Assembly: GCF_004339765.1 (NCBI RefSeq) | Contig: NZ_SMGO01000001.1 | Coordinates: forward strand, 620,001 to 684,000 | Direction of reading: 5' to 3' | Origin: Albibacterium bauzanense | GTDB lineage: Bacteria; Bacteroidota; Bacteroidia; Sphingobacteriales; Sphingobacteriaceae | Length of the DNA stretch: 64,000 nt | Shown: positions 27,135 to 36,253 of the stretch, piece by piece | Layout: the number at the start of each line of letters is the position of its first letter | Numbering within the stretch: the first letter of the stretch is position 1 | Notes under the pieces: model-generated | The model's database searches: none | What the model was told of the DNA's origin: nothing | What the model saw: the letters and a program-made list of their open reading frames with translations, nothing else | Program-made: the position numbers and the translations under genes

Positions 27135-27557
27135 TTATTGCTTATTAAGATTACTTTTCGCAATAAGATCTTTATAGTTTTTCTCGTTTTCGAAATATGC
27201 CACTTCCCCATGATCTCCAACTAGAACAATGTATGCATCGGCTTTATCTACTGCTTTTAAGCTATATAAATCTATCGCAGTACGAACTTCTTTCTCTTTG
27301 GGTATGCGTTCCTGACACATTTCACAACAACCAAAATATGTTTTTCCTTCAAAAGACACCTCCAATTGCGGAACGCCCATATAGGCGTTATTAACCATAC
27401 AAACCAGGTTATTTGGAACACGATCTCCTATTTGAGGAGCACTTGTTGCCTGCTGTGCAACTACTTCGTTTTCATTATTGCCTAAATTACAAGCATTAAA
27501 AAGTACCGATGCTAATACAACAATACCGATATATTTTATTTTACTTATGATATTCAT
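27135..27557 (-). CDS. Small lipoprotein with a TRASH/YHS-like Cys metal-binding motif
   Basis: A 140-residue lipoprotein (signal to lipobox LFNAC, Cys23). The mature domain has CMVNNAYMG (about 52-60) and FGCCEMCQERIP (about 74-85), a C...CCxxC pattern like TRASH/YHS metal-sensing domains; related proteins in Bacteroidota are annotated MlpB. It probably binds copper or a similar soft metal outside the inner membrane. No metal-resistance genes adjoin it. Family placement is by motif only. Confidence 0.75.
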   Translation of the reverse strand: MNIISKIKYIGIVVLASVLFNACNLGNNENEVVAQQATSAPQIGDRVPNNLVCMVNNAYMGVPQLEVSFEGKTYFGCCEMCQERIPKEKEVRTAIDLYSLKAVDKADAYIVLVGDHGEVAYFENEKNYKDLIAKSNLNKQ

Positions 27558-27657
27558 ACTGCAAATTTAAACTTTTATCTCATTCCTTTATGCTTTACAT
27601 TTAAAGTTTGATCTTATTAATTTGCAGAATCTCTAACAAACATAGCTTATACAATAA

Positions 27658-27701
27658 AGCTCCTGCGAAGTTTTGGCAATTGCCAAAACTTCGCAGGAGC
27701 T
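27658..27701. repeat. 44-bp perfect palindrome downstream of susD
   Basis: Positions 27658-27679 and 27680-27701 are exact reverse complements with no spacer (arm core CCTGCGAAGTTTTGGCAA). It lies 27 bp after the susD stop, so it may terminate the susCD transcript: the minus strand continues with a weak T-rich TTTATT. The sequence also resembles the dispersed intergenic palindromes found in many Bacteroidota genomes. No second copy is seen in this window. Confidence 0.9.
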
Positions 27702-27728
27702 AAGAATTTATTCAATTAACCTTACTTG

Positions 27729-29642
27729 CTAATCCTGACGATAGTTTGGATTCTGCAACAATTGAGGTGCTTTTTGTCGTTCTGTTGTTGTAATCGGCAA
27801 CCAATAAGTCGCATTGATCAAAACATTGTTTGGCATCGCTTGATTATATTTCCATGTGGTTGTAACTTTTTCAGGCGTCTGTCTTTTATCAGTTACTTCA
27901 GTAATATCCACACCGTATTGAGGCAATGTCATGGTTTCATCCATAATTAACCACCTTCTTATATCAAACCATCTCGATTCTTCGCCATAGAGCTCAATCT
28001 TTCTTTCATGTCTCAATGCATCTCTTAATTCTGCATCGGTCGCAGTAGTATTAGGAAGAAGTACACGATTTCTGAAAAAATTCACCCATTCTCTGGTTTC
28101 TCCATATTCGCCCAACTCCCAACAAGCTTCTGCATAGCCAAGCACTACTTCAGTATAACGTAAATATGGCCAGATATTCGAATTATAACCCGTACTACCT
28201 GTAACACCTTGCTGTACCCATTTCATTGTCAAATAACCAACGTAATTACCATTACCAGCTACAATAGGGCCATTTCGTGTATCCAAACCATAAAGAACAG
28301 TCTCCGATCCATCAGCATTAATGGTAATACGTGTACGCCTGTCATAAATTCCTAGAGGATCGCGAAGTTTCAAACTCGAAGGTCTTGGTTCAATATTATA
28401 GATGGCACTATCATACAAAACATTGGCATAAAACCTTGCTTCGCGATTGTGGTACGGGTTTGGACTTTTAAAGCCTGCATCTGGTTTATTTTTTATGTAC
28501 CTTCCGGTCCCTGAACCTTCAGAAACCTCCTCAATATAGTAATGATCAAAGAAATTTGAACCATCTTCCATCTCGTATTCATCAACCATTCTTTGTAAAG
28601 GAGCATTTCTTCCATAAAGTCCATCATAGCCATTTGGCCCATCTACCTGGTTAGTACGATGTCTGGTACCAAGCGCCTGATCAAACATTTTAGCAAATAT
28701 AAATTCACCATCAGCAGGAGTAGTACTATTGCCGGTTAAAGCTCTATAATTTTGTGCTACAGTTTCTTTATTACCACTAGCTGCTCCAAAATCAGCTAAT
28801 GCTAAAGAAGATCCCGGAAGGTTCATTAAATCTTTAGCTGCATTTTTTGCAGCAGTCCATAAGGCTACTCTGTTTGGATTTACATAATGAACCAGCGCAT
28901 TAGTTTCATTTATACCTATGCCAGACACATCTCCGGCAGTAAGATCGCTTGCAGCGAATAATAACATTCTTGCTTTAAGTGCTAAAGCTGCTTCTTTATT
29001 AGCTCTTCCTAACACTTGCTGCGATTTTAACGGCAACAGAGCTGCTGCTGCATCACAATCAGCAACAATAAAATTAATTGTTTCTTCAAAAGTTGCTCTT
29101 GTAATTGTTGAAAAATCATCATTTAATTCAGCTGCTTTATCCAATAATGGTAAACCTCCATAACTACGCGCCATATTACCATAATTAAATGCTCTCAAAA
29201 ACAAAGCTTCTCCTTTCAAAACATCAGTCTTAGCCTTTATATCAGCTTTCTGTCCTTCAGGATAAGTATCAGCAATTCCATCTATTTTACCAAGGAATTT
29301 ATTAATACGCTGAATTTGCGAAAATTGTGACCACCGATAAGGTTCCATAAAATGATTACTCAACGATGCATCCGGAGACATTGTTCCATTAAGCAGAGCA
29401 GTAGTACTAGCCCCTCTGCCAAATATTGCTTCATCAGTGAAATTACTTGCTTTAACGCTTTGAAATCCATGACCAAGGCCATCATAACAATAATTCAGAT
29501 AAGAACTAGCAAGCTCCGGGTTAGACCATACAGTTTCATCAGAATATTGATCTAAGGGAGTTTTGTCCAGAATATCCTTAGTACATGCAGTAGAACAAAG
29601 CAAAAGGACAACTAAAATTAAACCGTTTAAATATTGTTTCAT
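27729..29642 (-). CDS. SusD/RagB-family nutrient-binding lipoprotein
   Basis: A 637-residue outer-membrane lipoprotein that caps a SusC transporter and captures glycan or other ligands. The signal peptide ends in LLCSTAC; the ATG at 29642 is preferred over an in-frame ATG three codons upstream. The N-terminal TPR-type helices (DQYSDETVWSNPELASSYLN region) and the C-terminal SusD block (LRHERKIELYGEESRWFDIR, about 575-594) are typical of SusD_RagB. It follows susC after a 21-bp gap. The ligand is not known; an upstream operator shared with the hexuronate operon suggests uronic-acid-containing glycan. Confidence 0.95.
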   Translation of the reverse strand: MKQYLNGLILVVLLLCSTACTKDILDKTPLDQYSDETVWSNPELASSYLNYCYDGLGHGFQSVKASNFTDEAIFGRGASTTALLNGTMSPDASLSNHFMEPYRWSQFSQIQRINKFLGKIDGIADTYPEGQKADIKAKTDVLKGEALFLRAFNYGNMARSYGGLPLLDKAAELNDDFSTITRATFEETINFIVADCDAAAALLPLKSQQVLGRANKEAALALKARMLLFAASDLTAGDVSGIGINETNALVHYVNPNRVALWTAAKNAAKDLMNLPGSSLALADFGAASGNKETVAQNYRALTGNSTTPADGEFIFAKMFDQALGTRHRTNQVDGPNGYDGLYGRNAPLQRMVDEYEMEDGSNFFDHYYIEEVSEGSGTGRYIKNKPDAGFKSPNPYHNREARFYANVLYDSAIYNIEPRPSSLKLRDPLGIYDRRTRITINADGSETVLYGLDTRNGPIVAGNGNYVGYLTMKWVQQGVTGSTGYNSNIWPYLRYTEVVLGYAEACWELGEYGETREWVNFFRNRVLLPNTTATDAELRDALRHERKIELYGEESRWFDIRRWLIMDETMTLPQYGVDITEVTDKRQTPEKVTTTWKYNQAMPNNVLINATYWLPITTTERQKAPQLLQNPNYRQD

Positions 29643-29663
29643 AACTTCCATAATTAATATAAA

Positions 29664-32600
29664 TTAAAAAGATACTCTTGCACCCAATGCTAACACCCTG
29701 GTGGTTGGATAAGTAGAAACGGATGATACTTCCGGATCAGTTCCTACAGCATTTTTGTTGTACAAGAAGAAGAGATTTTTACCTGTAACATATACACTTG
29801 CACCTTTCACCTTAATCGTTTTTAATACACTTTCTGGTAATGTGTAAGAAAGTTCAACGTTTTTAAGCCGTGCAAAGGCCATATTATAATAATCAGAACT
29901 GGCCAGGTAAGCATCTTTTCTCCAATATTCCTCTACCCTTTCAAAAGCTCTATGCATTGTTGCATCGGTATTAGATTCAGTCCATCTGTCATTGGCATAA
30001 TATTGAAAGTAATTTCCGAAAGTTCCCATGTATATAAAATCATCTTCCGAATTTGCAATCCTCCGCCAGCTGTTCCCCACACCTTGAACCAATGCTTGCA
30101 ATTGAAAATTCTTATAACCTAGAGAAAGGTTAACTCCAAAGGTTATTTCCGGGCTACCATTAAGATTATAAACAATCCTATCGGCTTCCGTAATTTCACC
30201 ATCGTCATTATAATCGTATAATATTACATCACCCGCTCTTGCTCCCGGAACGTGAGGTGTAGAATTGACGTGAGCCTCATCTTTATAGATTCCAATAGCT
30301 TTATACTGAAGGAAAGCAGAAGTAGAATGCCCTGTCAATCTTTGCCAGTCATAAGAAGCTTCAGGCTCATCATACTCTACAATCTTGTTTCGTGCAAATG
30401 AAAACATACCTGTAATAGAGTAATCGAAATTACCTGCCTTATTGTTATATCCAAGCGATGCATCAAAGCCTTTGCTAGTTACAATTCCAAAGTTTTCATC
30501 TGGTAAAGACAGTCCTGTAAAATCCGGAACGGAAGCATTTCTGGCGACAAGAATATTTGTGCGTTTTTGATAGAAAGCATCCACGTCAAATTTGATTCTG
30601 CTATTAAACATATAAGATTCAAACCCTGCATTGAAAACATTTGCAACTTCCCAGGTTATAAAAGGATTGGGCTCTCCAACCTGATATAAACTTGATTGAT
30701 AACTTCTTGATGGCCCAAATGTCTGACCAGTACCGGTTGCATACATTGCCAAATATTGAAATGGTATCACCGCATCATTTCCTAGCTGTCCCCATGAAGT
30801 TTTTAGTTTAAAATAATTAATTGCTGAAAGATTGTTCGCCCAAAAATCTTCTCTTGATGCAACCCATCCTAGGAGAACACTCGGAAAGTTTCCCCAGCGG
30901 CCAACATCTTTTGAGAATCTAAGCGAACCATCCCGACGAAAAGTAAATTCGAACAAATACTTGCTATCATAGTTATAAGCAAGCCTTCCGAAAAAGTTCA
31001 ATCGGGCATCTATATCTGCAGACGAACTGTTACTCATCTCTTCCGTAGATCCAAAATTCAGATAAGGCAGCTCAGTTGTTTGAAAGCCTCTACGATATGC
31101 CGTAATCCCTTTACTAAGAAACTCCATGCTTTCAACAGCAGCAAACGTACTAATAGAGTGCTTATCAAACGATTTGTCATAATTTATCTTAAAACTGCTT
31201 GTTATAGTTCTTGAATCACTATAAGTATCTTCTACTCTTGGGTCTGCAATTTCAGCTCTTATCTGCGGTTTAAGAAAAGCCTGTCCATTCTGACTACCAT
31301 CATTTCCGGCGGCTAAATAAGCTGCTTCATCCAGAAAGTATAAAGTTGCCAGATCTCTTACATACTTTCGTACGCCAAAAAACATATCATAAGAATAGTT
31401 ACCAACTAAAGATAACCCATCTACCCAGGGAACTTTTACCGTAGCAGTTAACGTATTCTCACTTCTGTAGCGCTTATAATCAGTATAACCCGTTTTACTA
31501 GCATCGGTGTCTGTTACCGGCTGTTGAGCTTTCTCAATATCAGGACCAGGTTCACCAGTTGGCCAAATAGCTGTCGATACTGGTAAATTTCTTATAATAC
31601 TGCTGAAAGAAGTATTATAAGGATCCATTATATCTGATTGAGAACCTCCTAAATTAAGATTCAGAGTGATATAATCATTTAATGTTGTTTCTAAATTAAC
31701 TCGAAAGTTATATCGATTATAGGATGAAGAACCCGACTTATAGATTCCATCATCCGTTTGTGCACCAAAGGCACCATAATACTTAACATCTTTAGTTCCT
31801 CCCGATACCCTAAAGCTATAGTGATCGCTCTTAGAATAATCTTTTATTACGGTACTAAACCAGTCCGTATTAGGATGCGTCCATGGATATTTTCCAGACT
31901 TGAATTTATCAACATCCTCAACAGAATAGGCCATATTTTCTTCAGCAATACCTCTGTAAGATTGTACTTCCCGAACCATGGTTGCATAGGTAGCAGCATC
32001 TGTCATTTCTGGAAGCAAGGATGCTGAAGACCATCCTGAATAAAAATCAAACTCAAATCTTGGAGGGCTTTCTCTTCCTGATTTTGTAGTTACAAGGATA
32101 ACACCATTAGCAGCACGAGAACCATAAATCCCTGCTGAAGCATCTTTTAAAACAGAGATACTTTCAATATCACCAGGTTCTATAGAATTGAGATCACGGC
32201 CCGGAATACCATCAACAACAACCAGCACTGCGGTATTACCAGAAGAATTTGCAATAGTTGCAGTTCCTCTGATACTTAATGTTGCATTATCTGCTCCGGG
32301 GCGGCCGCTCGACTGTGTAACAAATAAACCTGGTACCCGACCGCTCAATGCACTAGAAACATTAGCAGTTGGTGTTGCCGTAATTTCTTTAGATGATAGA
32401 GTAGAAACAGAGCCGATTACATTAACTTTTTTCTGTACACCATAACCTACTACCACCTCTACCTCTTCCATCTCAATAGATGAACTTGTTAAAGCAACAT
32501 TAACTACGGTCTTGTTCTCAACATTAACTTCTTGAGTTTGCATTCCTATAAAAGAAAACTGCAATACAGAATTTCCAGGAAGATTAGAAAGAGAGTAATT

Positions 32601-32891
32601 TCCTTCAGCATTCGTCATCGTCGAATTTGAAGTACCTTTTACTGCTACGGTAACGCCAGGAAGCGATTCACCAGAAGAATCCGTCACTTTACCAGTTACT
32701 GTTCTTTGTAGTTGAGAATTCGTTACAGTTAAGCCGGGCCTTATCTTCTTAAAGTCTTTAATCAGTTCTTTCTCAGAAGAAGTTGAAGGTTTCAACTCCA
32801 TATTTGATCGGACTTCAAAATGAGAGTAAGCTGAAACTTCAAAAAGGGCAATAAAAAACAATAAGGTTGTTAGTAATTTTTTTTGTTTCAT
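29664..32891 (-). CDS. SusC/RagA-family TonB-linked outer-membrane transporter
   Basis: A 1075-residue TonB-dependent barrel. It has a signal peptide, a carboxypeptidase-like domain (VTGKVTDSSGESLPGVTVAV, about 65-84), the TonB box region (EVEVVVGYGVQKK), the plug domain with the conserved VLKDASAGIYGSRAANGVI segment (about 248-266), and a long barrel ending in ALGARVSF with the terminal aromatic. No N-terminal STN domain, so it does not signal through a FecR/ECF pair. It forms an operon with the SusD gene downstream. A LacI-type palindrome lies about 0.4 kb upstream. Confidence 0.96.
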   Translation of the reverse strand: MKQKKLLTTLLFFIALFEVSAYSHFEVRSNMELKPSTSSEKELIKDFKKIRPGLTVTNSQLQRTVTGKVTDSSGESLPGVTVAVKGTSNSTMTNAEGNYSLSNLPGNSVLQFSFIGMQTQEVNVENKTVVNVALTSSSIEMEEVEVVVGYGVQKKVNVIGSVSTLSSKEITATPTANVSSALSGRVPGLFVTQSSGRPGADNATLSIRGTATIANSSGNTAVLVVVDGIPGRDLNSIEPGDIESISVLKDASAGIYGSRAANGVILVTTKSGRESPPRFEFDFYSGWSSASLLPEMTDAATYATMVREVQSYRGIAEENMAYSVEDVDKFKSGKYPWTHPNTDWFSTVIKDYSKSDHYSFRVSGGTKDVKYYGAFGAQTDDGIYKSGSSSYNRYNFRVNLETTLNDYITLNLNLGGSQSDIMDPYNTSFSSIIRNLPVSTAIWPTGEPGPDIEKAQQPVTDTDASKTGYTDYKRYRSENTLTATVKVPWVDGLSLVGNYSYDMFFGVRKYVRDLATLYFLDEAAYLAAGNDGSQNGQAFLKPQIRAEIADPRVEDTYSDSRTITSSFKINYDKSFDKHSISTFAAVESMEFLSKGITAYRRGFQTTELPYLNFGSTEEMSNSSSADIDARLNFFGRLAYNYDSKYLFEFTFRRDGSLRFSKDVGRWGNFPSVLLGWVASREDFWANNLSAINYFKLKTSWGQLGNDAVIPFQYLAMYATGTGQTFGPSRSYQSSLYQVGEPNPFITWEVANVFNAGFESYMFNSRIKFDVDAFYQKRTNILVARNASVPDFTGLSLPDENFGIVTSKGFDASLGYNNKAGNFDYSITGMFSFARNKIVEYDEPEASYDWQRLTGHSTSAFLQYKAIGIYKDEAHVNSTPHVPGARAGDVILYDYNDDGEITEADRIVYNLNGSPEITFGVNLSLGYKNFQLQALVQGVGNSWRRIANSEDDFIYMGTFGNYFQYYANDRWTESNTDATMHRAFERVEEYWRKDAYLASSDYYNMAFARLKNVELSYTLPESVLKTIKVKGASVYVTGKNLFFLYNKNAVGTDPEVSSVSTYPTTRVLALGARVSF

Positions 32892-33274
32892 AATATTAAA
32901 AAATAATGTTAAATAATTTTATGACCACTACACCAACGACGGTGCCTCACAATCCCATCATAGCTTTCTAAGTATCCCTTAGGCTACGATATTTACTGTT
33001 ATTTAATTTTGCTCAATTTCTCTTTAATCCTATAATCATTCGTAGTCAGACAACAACCTCTAACTCCTAAAATGAATTCTTCAATCTTCTGCAAACGGTC
33101 TCGAAAAATGATTAATAAACTATCTGTTTTTCTCCAACCCTTACTACAAATAAGTAAAGAAATATTAAGCACAAAAATTCTGTAACGTTCTCTTTATAAC
33201 GGTTTTAACGCGCTGTTTCTAACGCGTTACTAATTCAATGTAGATATATATTTTTATAAAAAACACAGTTCCAT

Positions 33275-33324
33275 TAACATTATTAACGCAATCGTTACCG
33301 GTAACGATTGCGTTAATAATGTTA
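33275..33324. promoter_or_regulatory. 50-bp perfect palindrome, probable LacI-family operator for susCD
   Basis: The two 25-bp halves around 33299/33300 are exact reverse complements. The core ACGCAATCGTTACCGGTAAC has the central CCGG and outer arms typical of LacI/GalR operators. It matches the site at 46381-46401 next to the lacI-type gene at 20 of 21 positions, so the same regulator probably binds both. Confidence 0.8.
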
Positions 33325-33514
33325 GTTCTATATTTCGTTCTATTGTATCAAAAGACCAATAATTATCTGGTCTTACATTGAAAGGGCTTTACAGTTTATT
33401 AACGTAAAACTGTTCATATGGAAGGATATTAAAGAGTTATTAAAGACTCGATAATTATAAACGAAAGTGTATAGCTATAATGGGGTAAAACAGGCAAAAC
33501 ACTTATTCATAAAG

Positions 33515-33569
33515 AACAGTAGTCAAACAGTGGTTGAACAGTGGTTGAACAGTGGTCAAGCAGTGGTAT
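33515..33569. repeat. Five tandem copies of an 11-bp repeat
   Basis: Consecutive units are AACAGTAGTCA, AACAGTGGTTG, AACAGTGGTTG, AACAGTGGTCA and AGCAGTGGTAT, exactly 11 bp apart (one helical turn). On the minus strand each unit reads with a CTGTT or CTGCT core. Spacing like this is used by PhoB/OmpR-type and some AraC-type activators, but no binding protein is identified. It is not a CRISPR: there are no spacers. Confidence 0.85.
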
Positions 33570-33595
33570 AATGACTGTTCATCCACTGCTTGGCC
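33550..33595. repeat. Hairpin formed by the last repeat units and an inverted copy
   Basis: GGTCAAGCAGTGG (33554-33566) pairs with CCACTGCTTGGCC (33583-33595) except for one mismatch, with a 16-base loop that itself contains an inverted ACTGTT. On the plus strand a T-rich TTTGTTTATT follows, which would suit a terminator, yet no plus-strand gene precedes it. Confidence 0.6.
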
Positions 33596-33666
33596 TTTGT
33601 TTATTCTCTGTTTAACATGCACAAGTATAAAAGAATGCTTATCTCAAAATTTAGATATCCTGATAC

Positions 33667-34827
33667 TTATATCTCGGAAAGGTCTTTACTGTTTAAAATC
33701 ATTTTATGATTTGCCAAAATATTTGCATTCGCTATTTCATTGTCTCTAATTTGTTTAAAAGTAGCTAGGGCCTGCGCAACAACCTGGTCCATATTATAAT
33801 ATTTATAAGTTGCTAAGCGTCCAACAAAGTAAGTGTTTTCCATTTGCAGCGCGAGCTGTTGATACTTTTTATATAACAAGGCATTTTCTGGCCTGGGGAT
33901 GGGATAGTAAGGATCACCATCTGTCTTTGAAAACTCATAAACAACGGATGTTTTGTGATGCTTTTGCCCACTTAAATACTTAAACTCAGTTATTCTGGTA
34001 AAACCGTAATCGTTGGGATAGTTAACCGTACCGGTTTCCTGAAATTTTTCCTGATCTAATGTTTCAAATTTAAATTCAATAGAACGATAGGGTAATTTCC
34101 CAAAGCGGAAATCAAAATATTCATCAATCGGCCCCGTATATATTAGTTTCTTATATGCAATTACCCCTAGAATATCCTTATAATCAGTATTCAGCATGAT
34201 GTGGATATTGGGATGATCTAACATCTTTTCAAACATTTTTGTATAACCGTATAGAGGCATCGCTTGAAAAGTATCGGTAAAATATCGGTCATCTTTATTG
34301 GTGCGGGTAGGAATACGGGCTATGACCGATGCGCTAAGTTCTGAAGGATCAAGGTTCCATTGCTTTTTAGTATAGCCTTTAAAGAACTTCTCGTATAATT
34401 CTCGTCCAACGCTGTTTATAACAACATCTTCTGAAGTCAGGATTTCTTTCTTCTTTTCTGAGCGCTCTTTAAAAAACTCTGTTAGTTCATCGCTGCTAAG
34501 GTTCAACCCATACATTGTATTTATCGTGTTCAGGTTAATCGGTATGGGTAGTAGTTGTCCGTCAACACTCGCTAGTACACGATGCTGATAGTTTCTCCAC
34601 TTCGTGAATTTAGACAGATAATCAAATACATCTTTGCTATTTGTATGAAAGATATGCGGTCCGTATTTATGAACCAGAATGCCTGCTTCATCGTAATAAT
34701 CATAAGCATTTCCAGCAATGTGATTTCTTTTATCGATTATAAGTACTTTTTTATTTTCTACTCTTGCTAACCGCTCAGCCAATACGCTTCCTGCGAATCC
34801 GGCCCCAACTATCATATAGTCATACAT
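33667..34827 (-). CDS. glf: UDP-galactopyranose mutase
   Basis: Glf interconverts UDP-galactopyranose and UDP-galactofuranose using reduced FAD, supplying galactofuranose for surface glycans. The 386-residue protein begins with the FAD-binding motif YMIVGAGFAGSVLAERLA and has the family blocks HKYGPHIFHTNS (about 53-64), the W-containing KQWNLDPSELSASVIARIP, YTGPIDEYFD and the C-terminal VGRLATYKYYNMDQVVAQAL with the second FAD contact region. It overlaps the upstream glycosyltransferase by eight bases (coupled translation). Confidence 0.97.
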   Translation of the reverse strand: MYDYMIVGAGFAGSVLAERLARVENKKVLIIDKRNHIAGNAYDYYDEAGILVHKYGPHIFHTNSKDVFDYLSKFTKWRNYQHRVLASVDGQLLPIPINLNTINTMYGLNLSSDELTEFFKERSEKKKEILTSEDVVINSVGRELYEKFFKGYTKKQWNLDPSELSASVIARIPTRTNKDDRYFTDTFQAMPLYGYTKMFEKMLDHPNIHIMLNTDYKDILGVIAYKKLIYTGPIDEYFDFRFGKLPYRSIEFKFETLDQEKFQETGTVNYPNDYGFTRITEFKYLSGQKHHKTSVVYEFSKTDGDPYYPIPRPENALLYKKYQQLALQMENTYFVGRLATYKYYNMDQVVAQALATFKQIRDNEIANANILANHKMILNSKDLSEI

Positions 34828-35983
34828 ATGCGCTATTATCCATTAATGATGTTGAATTCTTGTTTTGTAAGACTTTCTTTATTTGAGTTAACATATTCAC
34901 ATATGTATTATCCCAGGAAAGATCTTTCATAAACTCGTCTACTTTTCTCAACCACTCTCCTTTATCCGGGTTATTCAATTCACTTTCAATAATTTTTATG
35001 AAACCATGTGAGTTGCCGCTAATATGAACCAGGTTATTAGTGCCATAAGGATTGATAACATCGTAAATTGGGGTTGAAACAACGGGTACTCCTGCTGCCA
35101 GATATTCAAGCGTTTTGGTTGGACTGATGTATCGGGTTGATTCATTCAGTTCAAAAGGTATTAAGGCAACATCCCACCCGGATAGGTAAGCAGGTAATTC
35201 ATTATATAATTTCTGCCCTAAATAATGAATATTGCTATTCTGCGGCAGGATGTCTTCAGAGATTTTAACCACCGGACCAATTAAAATTATTTGCCAATCT
35301 GGACGCTCGTTAGCAATATTTCTAATTAATTCGATATCAAATCGCTCATCTATTACTCCAAAGAAACCGATCCTTGGACCTGCTATATCTATCTGGTCAT
35401 CTGGTTGAATCTTTTGTGATCTGGCCTTCGTAAAATGCTCTTTGTCAATACTGCTTGGAAAAGGAAAAATTGTTGGATGCAATTGTTTTTTAGCTGCATA
35501 CAGCGAGTGTCCTCCGGTAAATACTATATCAGCTTTTTCCATTAGTATTTTTTCTAGGCTTACTAATTCGACTGGAGCAAACTTAAAAGCAGAAAGTTCA
35601 TCCATGCAATCATAAATAATCAATTTAGGTTTGAATTTATTAGTAAACGCATAGGCCATAGGAGTATAATACCAAAAGGCCCAATCATCCATTTTTACAT
35701 CCAGCAGAAATTTATCAAGCAACGTTGTCAATGTTGCATTAACAGCTTGTGGATCTATTTCTTCTTTCAAATGCGGCACAATAACATTTACCCTCTTGCC
35801 TCTTTTTGAGATTGAAAGATAATTCTCATTCAAAGCATCGAAAACTGGTTCTTCAAAGAAATAAACAATCGCATTACTAGCAAAACGGCTTAATAAATGT
35901 TGGGGACGTTGAAAGACAAAGTCCCAGCGTAAATGAGAGAAACAAAGAATGTGTTTAAGTGGTATTTCAGTTAAGCTTTCCAT
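34820..35983 (-). CDS. Glycosyltransferase (GT-B fold, GT1/GT4-like)
   Basis: A 387-residue cytoplasmic glycosyltransferase. It opens with LCFSHLRWDFVFQRPQHLL, a block seen in GT-B enzymes linked to UGM genes, and has the C-terminal nucleotide-sugar site TRYISPTKTLEYLAAGVPVV (about 283-302), typical of GT4-like enzymes. The donor may be UDP-galactofuranose, inferred from its coupling to glf. It is preceded by decayed DNA on the same strand, and its start codon overlaps the end of a remnant reading frame. Confidence 0.9.
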   Translation of the reverse strand: MESLTEIPLKHILCFSHLRWDFVFQRPQHLLSRFASNAIVYFFEEPVFDALNENYLSISKRGKRVNVIVPHLKEEIDPQAVNATLTTLLDKFLLDVKMDDWAFWYYTPMAYAFTNKFKPKLIIYDCMDELSAFKFAPVELVSLEKILMEKADIVFTGGHSLYAAKKQLHPTIFPFPSSIDKEHFTKARSQKIQPDDQIDIAGPRIGFFGVIDERFDIELIRNIANERPDWQIILIGPVVKISEDILPQNSNIHYLGQKLYNELPAYLSGWDVALIPFELNESTRYISPTKTLEYLAAGVPVVSTPIYDVINPYGTNNLVHISGNSHGFIKIIESELNNPDKGEWLRKVDEFMKDLSWDNTYVNMLTQIKKVLQNKNSTSLMDNSAYV

Positions 35984-36159
35984 ATTTTATTTTGATTTAG
36001 GTATGTACAAACAGAGTAAACTGCTTGCAAGATCAACCAGCTGACAGGAGGGAATGTTTCGAGGTATATACGCCATTTAAAGAAGATAAATATCCATTTT
36101 GCTAAGGAAAAGTACTTGACGAATCTGCGCACCTTTATATTCTTCCACGAACAAAGAGA
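35971..36159 (-). pseudogene. Remnant reading frame (C-terminal 62 codons of an unknown gene)
   Basis: On the minus strand an open frame of 62 codons runs from just after a TAG (36160-36162) to TAA at 35971-35973, ending inside the first codons of the glycosyltransferase (13-base overlap). Its translation is protein-like, rich in Trp, Tyr, Phe and Leu (for example WRIYLETFPPVSWLILQAVY). It has no ATG; a GTG at 36132 could start a 53-residue product. The frame upstream has several stops. The simplest reading is the tail of a gene whose front was lost when the PIG-L gene decayed. Family not recognised. Confidence 0.45.
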
Positions 36160-36253
36160 CTAGCATTTGTATAAATACTTACCGATAAAAATATATACGT
36201 GTTTTACTTAATTGATAAACCATTAAGCGTTTAAGAGAGTTATCTATCTTGAT

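Larger units (their letters stand above)
32892..33666. other. 775-bp non-coding region upstream of susC
   Basis: No gene is supported here. It holds a direct repeat TAACGCG at 33206 and 33220, a 50-bp palindrome (33275-33324), a small dyad ACAGTTT / AAACTGT (33391-33413), five 11-bp tandem repeats (33515-33569) and an inverted copy of the repeat (33574-33590). Since glf ends at 33667 on the same strand as susC, all of this DNA lies between the end of glf and the start of susC, and is most simply a long regulatory region or leader for susCD. I see no clear TAnnTTTG box on the minus strand. Confidence 0.7.

Noticed and set aside
33515..33595. CRISPR array
   Set aside because: Units are only 11 bp with no spacers between them, and no cas genes are present.
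33552..33749. 65-residue plus-strand protein starting inside the 11-bp repeats
   Set aside because: It runs antisense into the conserved end of glf and starts within repeats; composition is not protein-like beyond chance.
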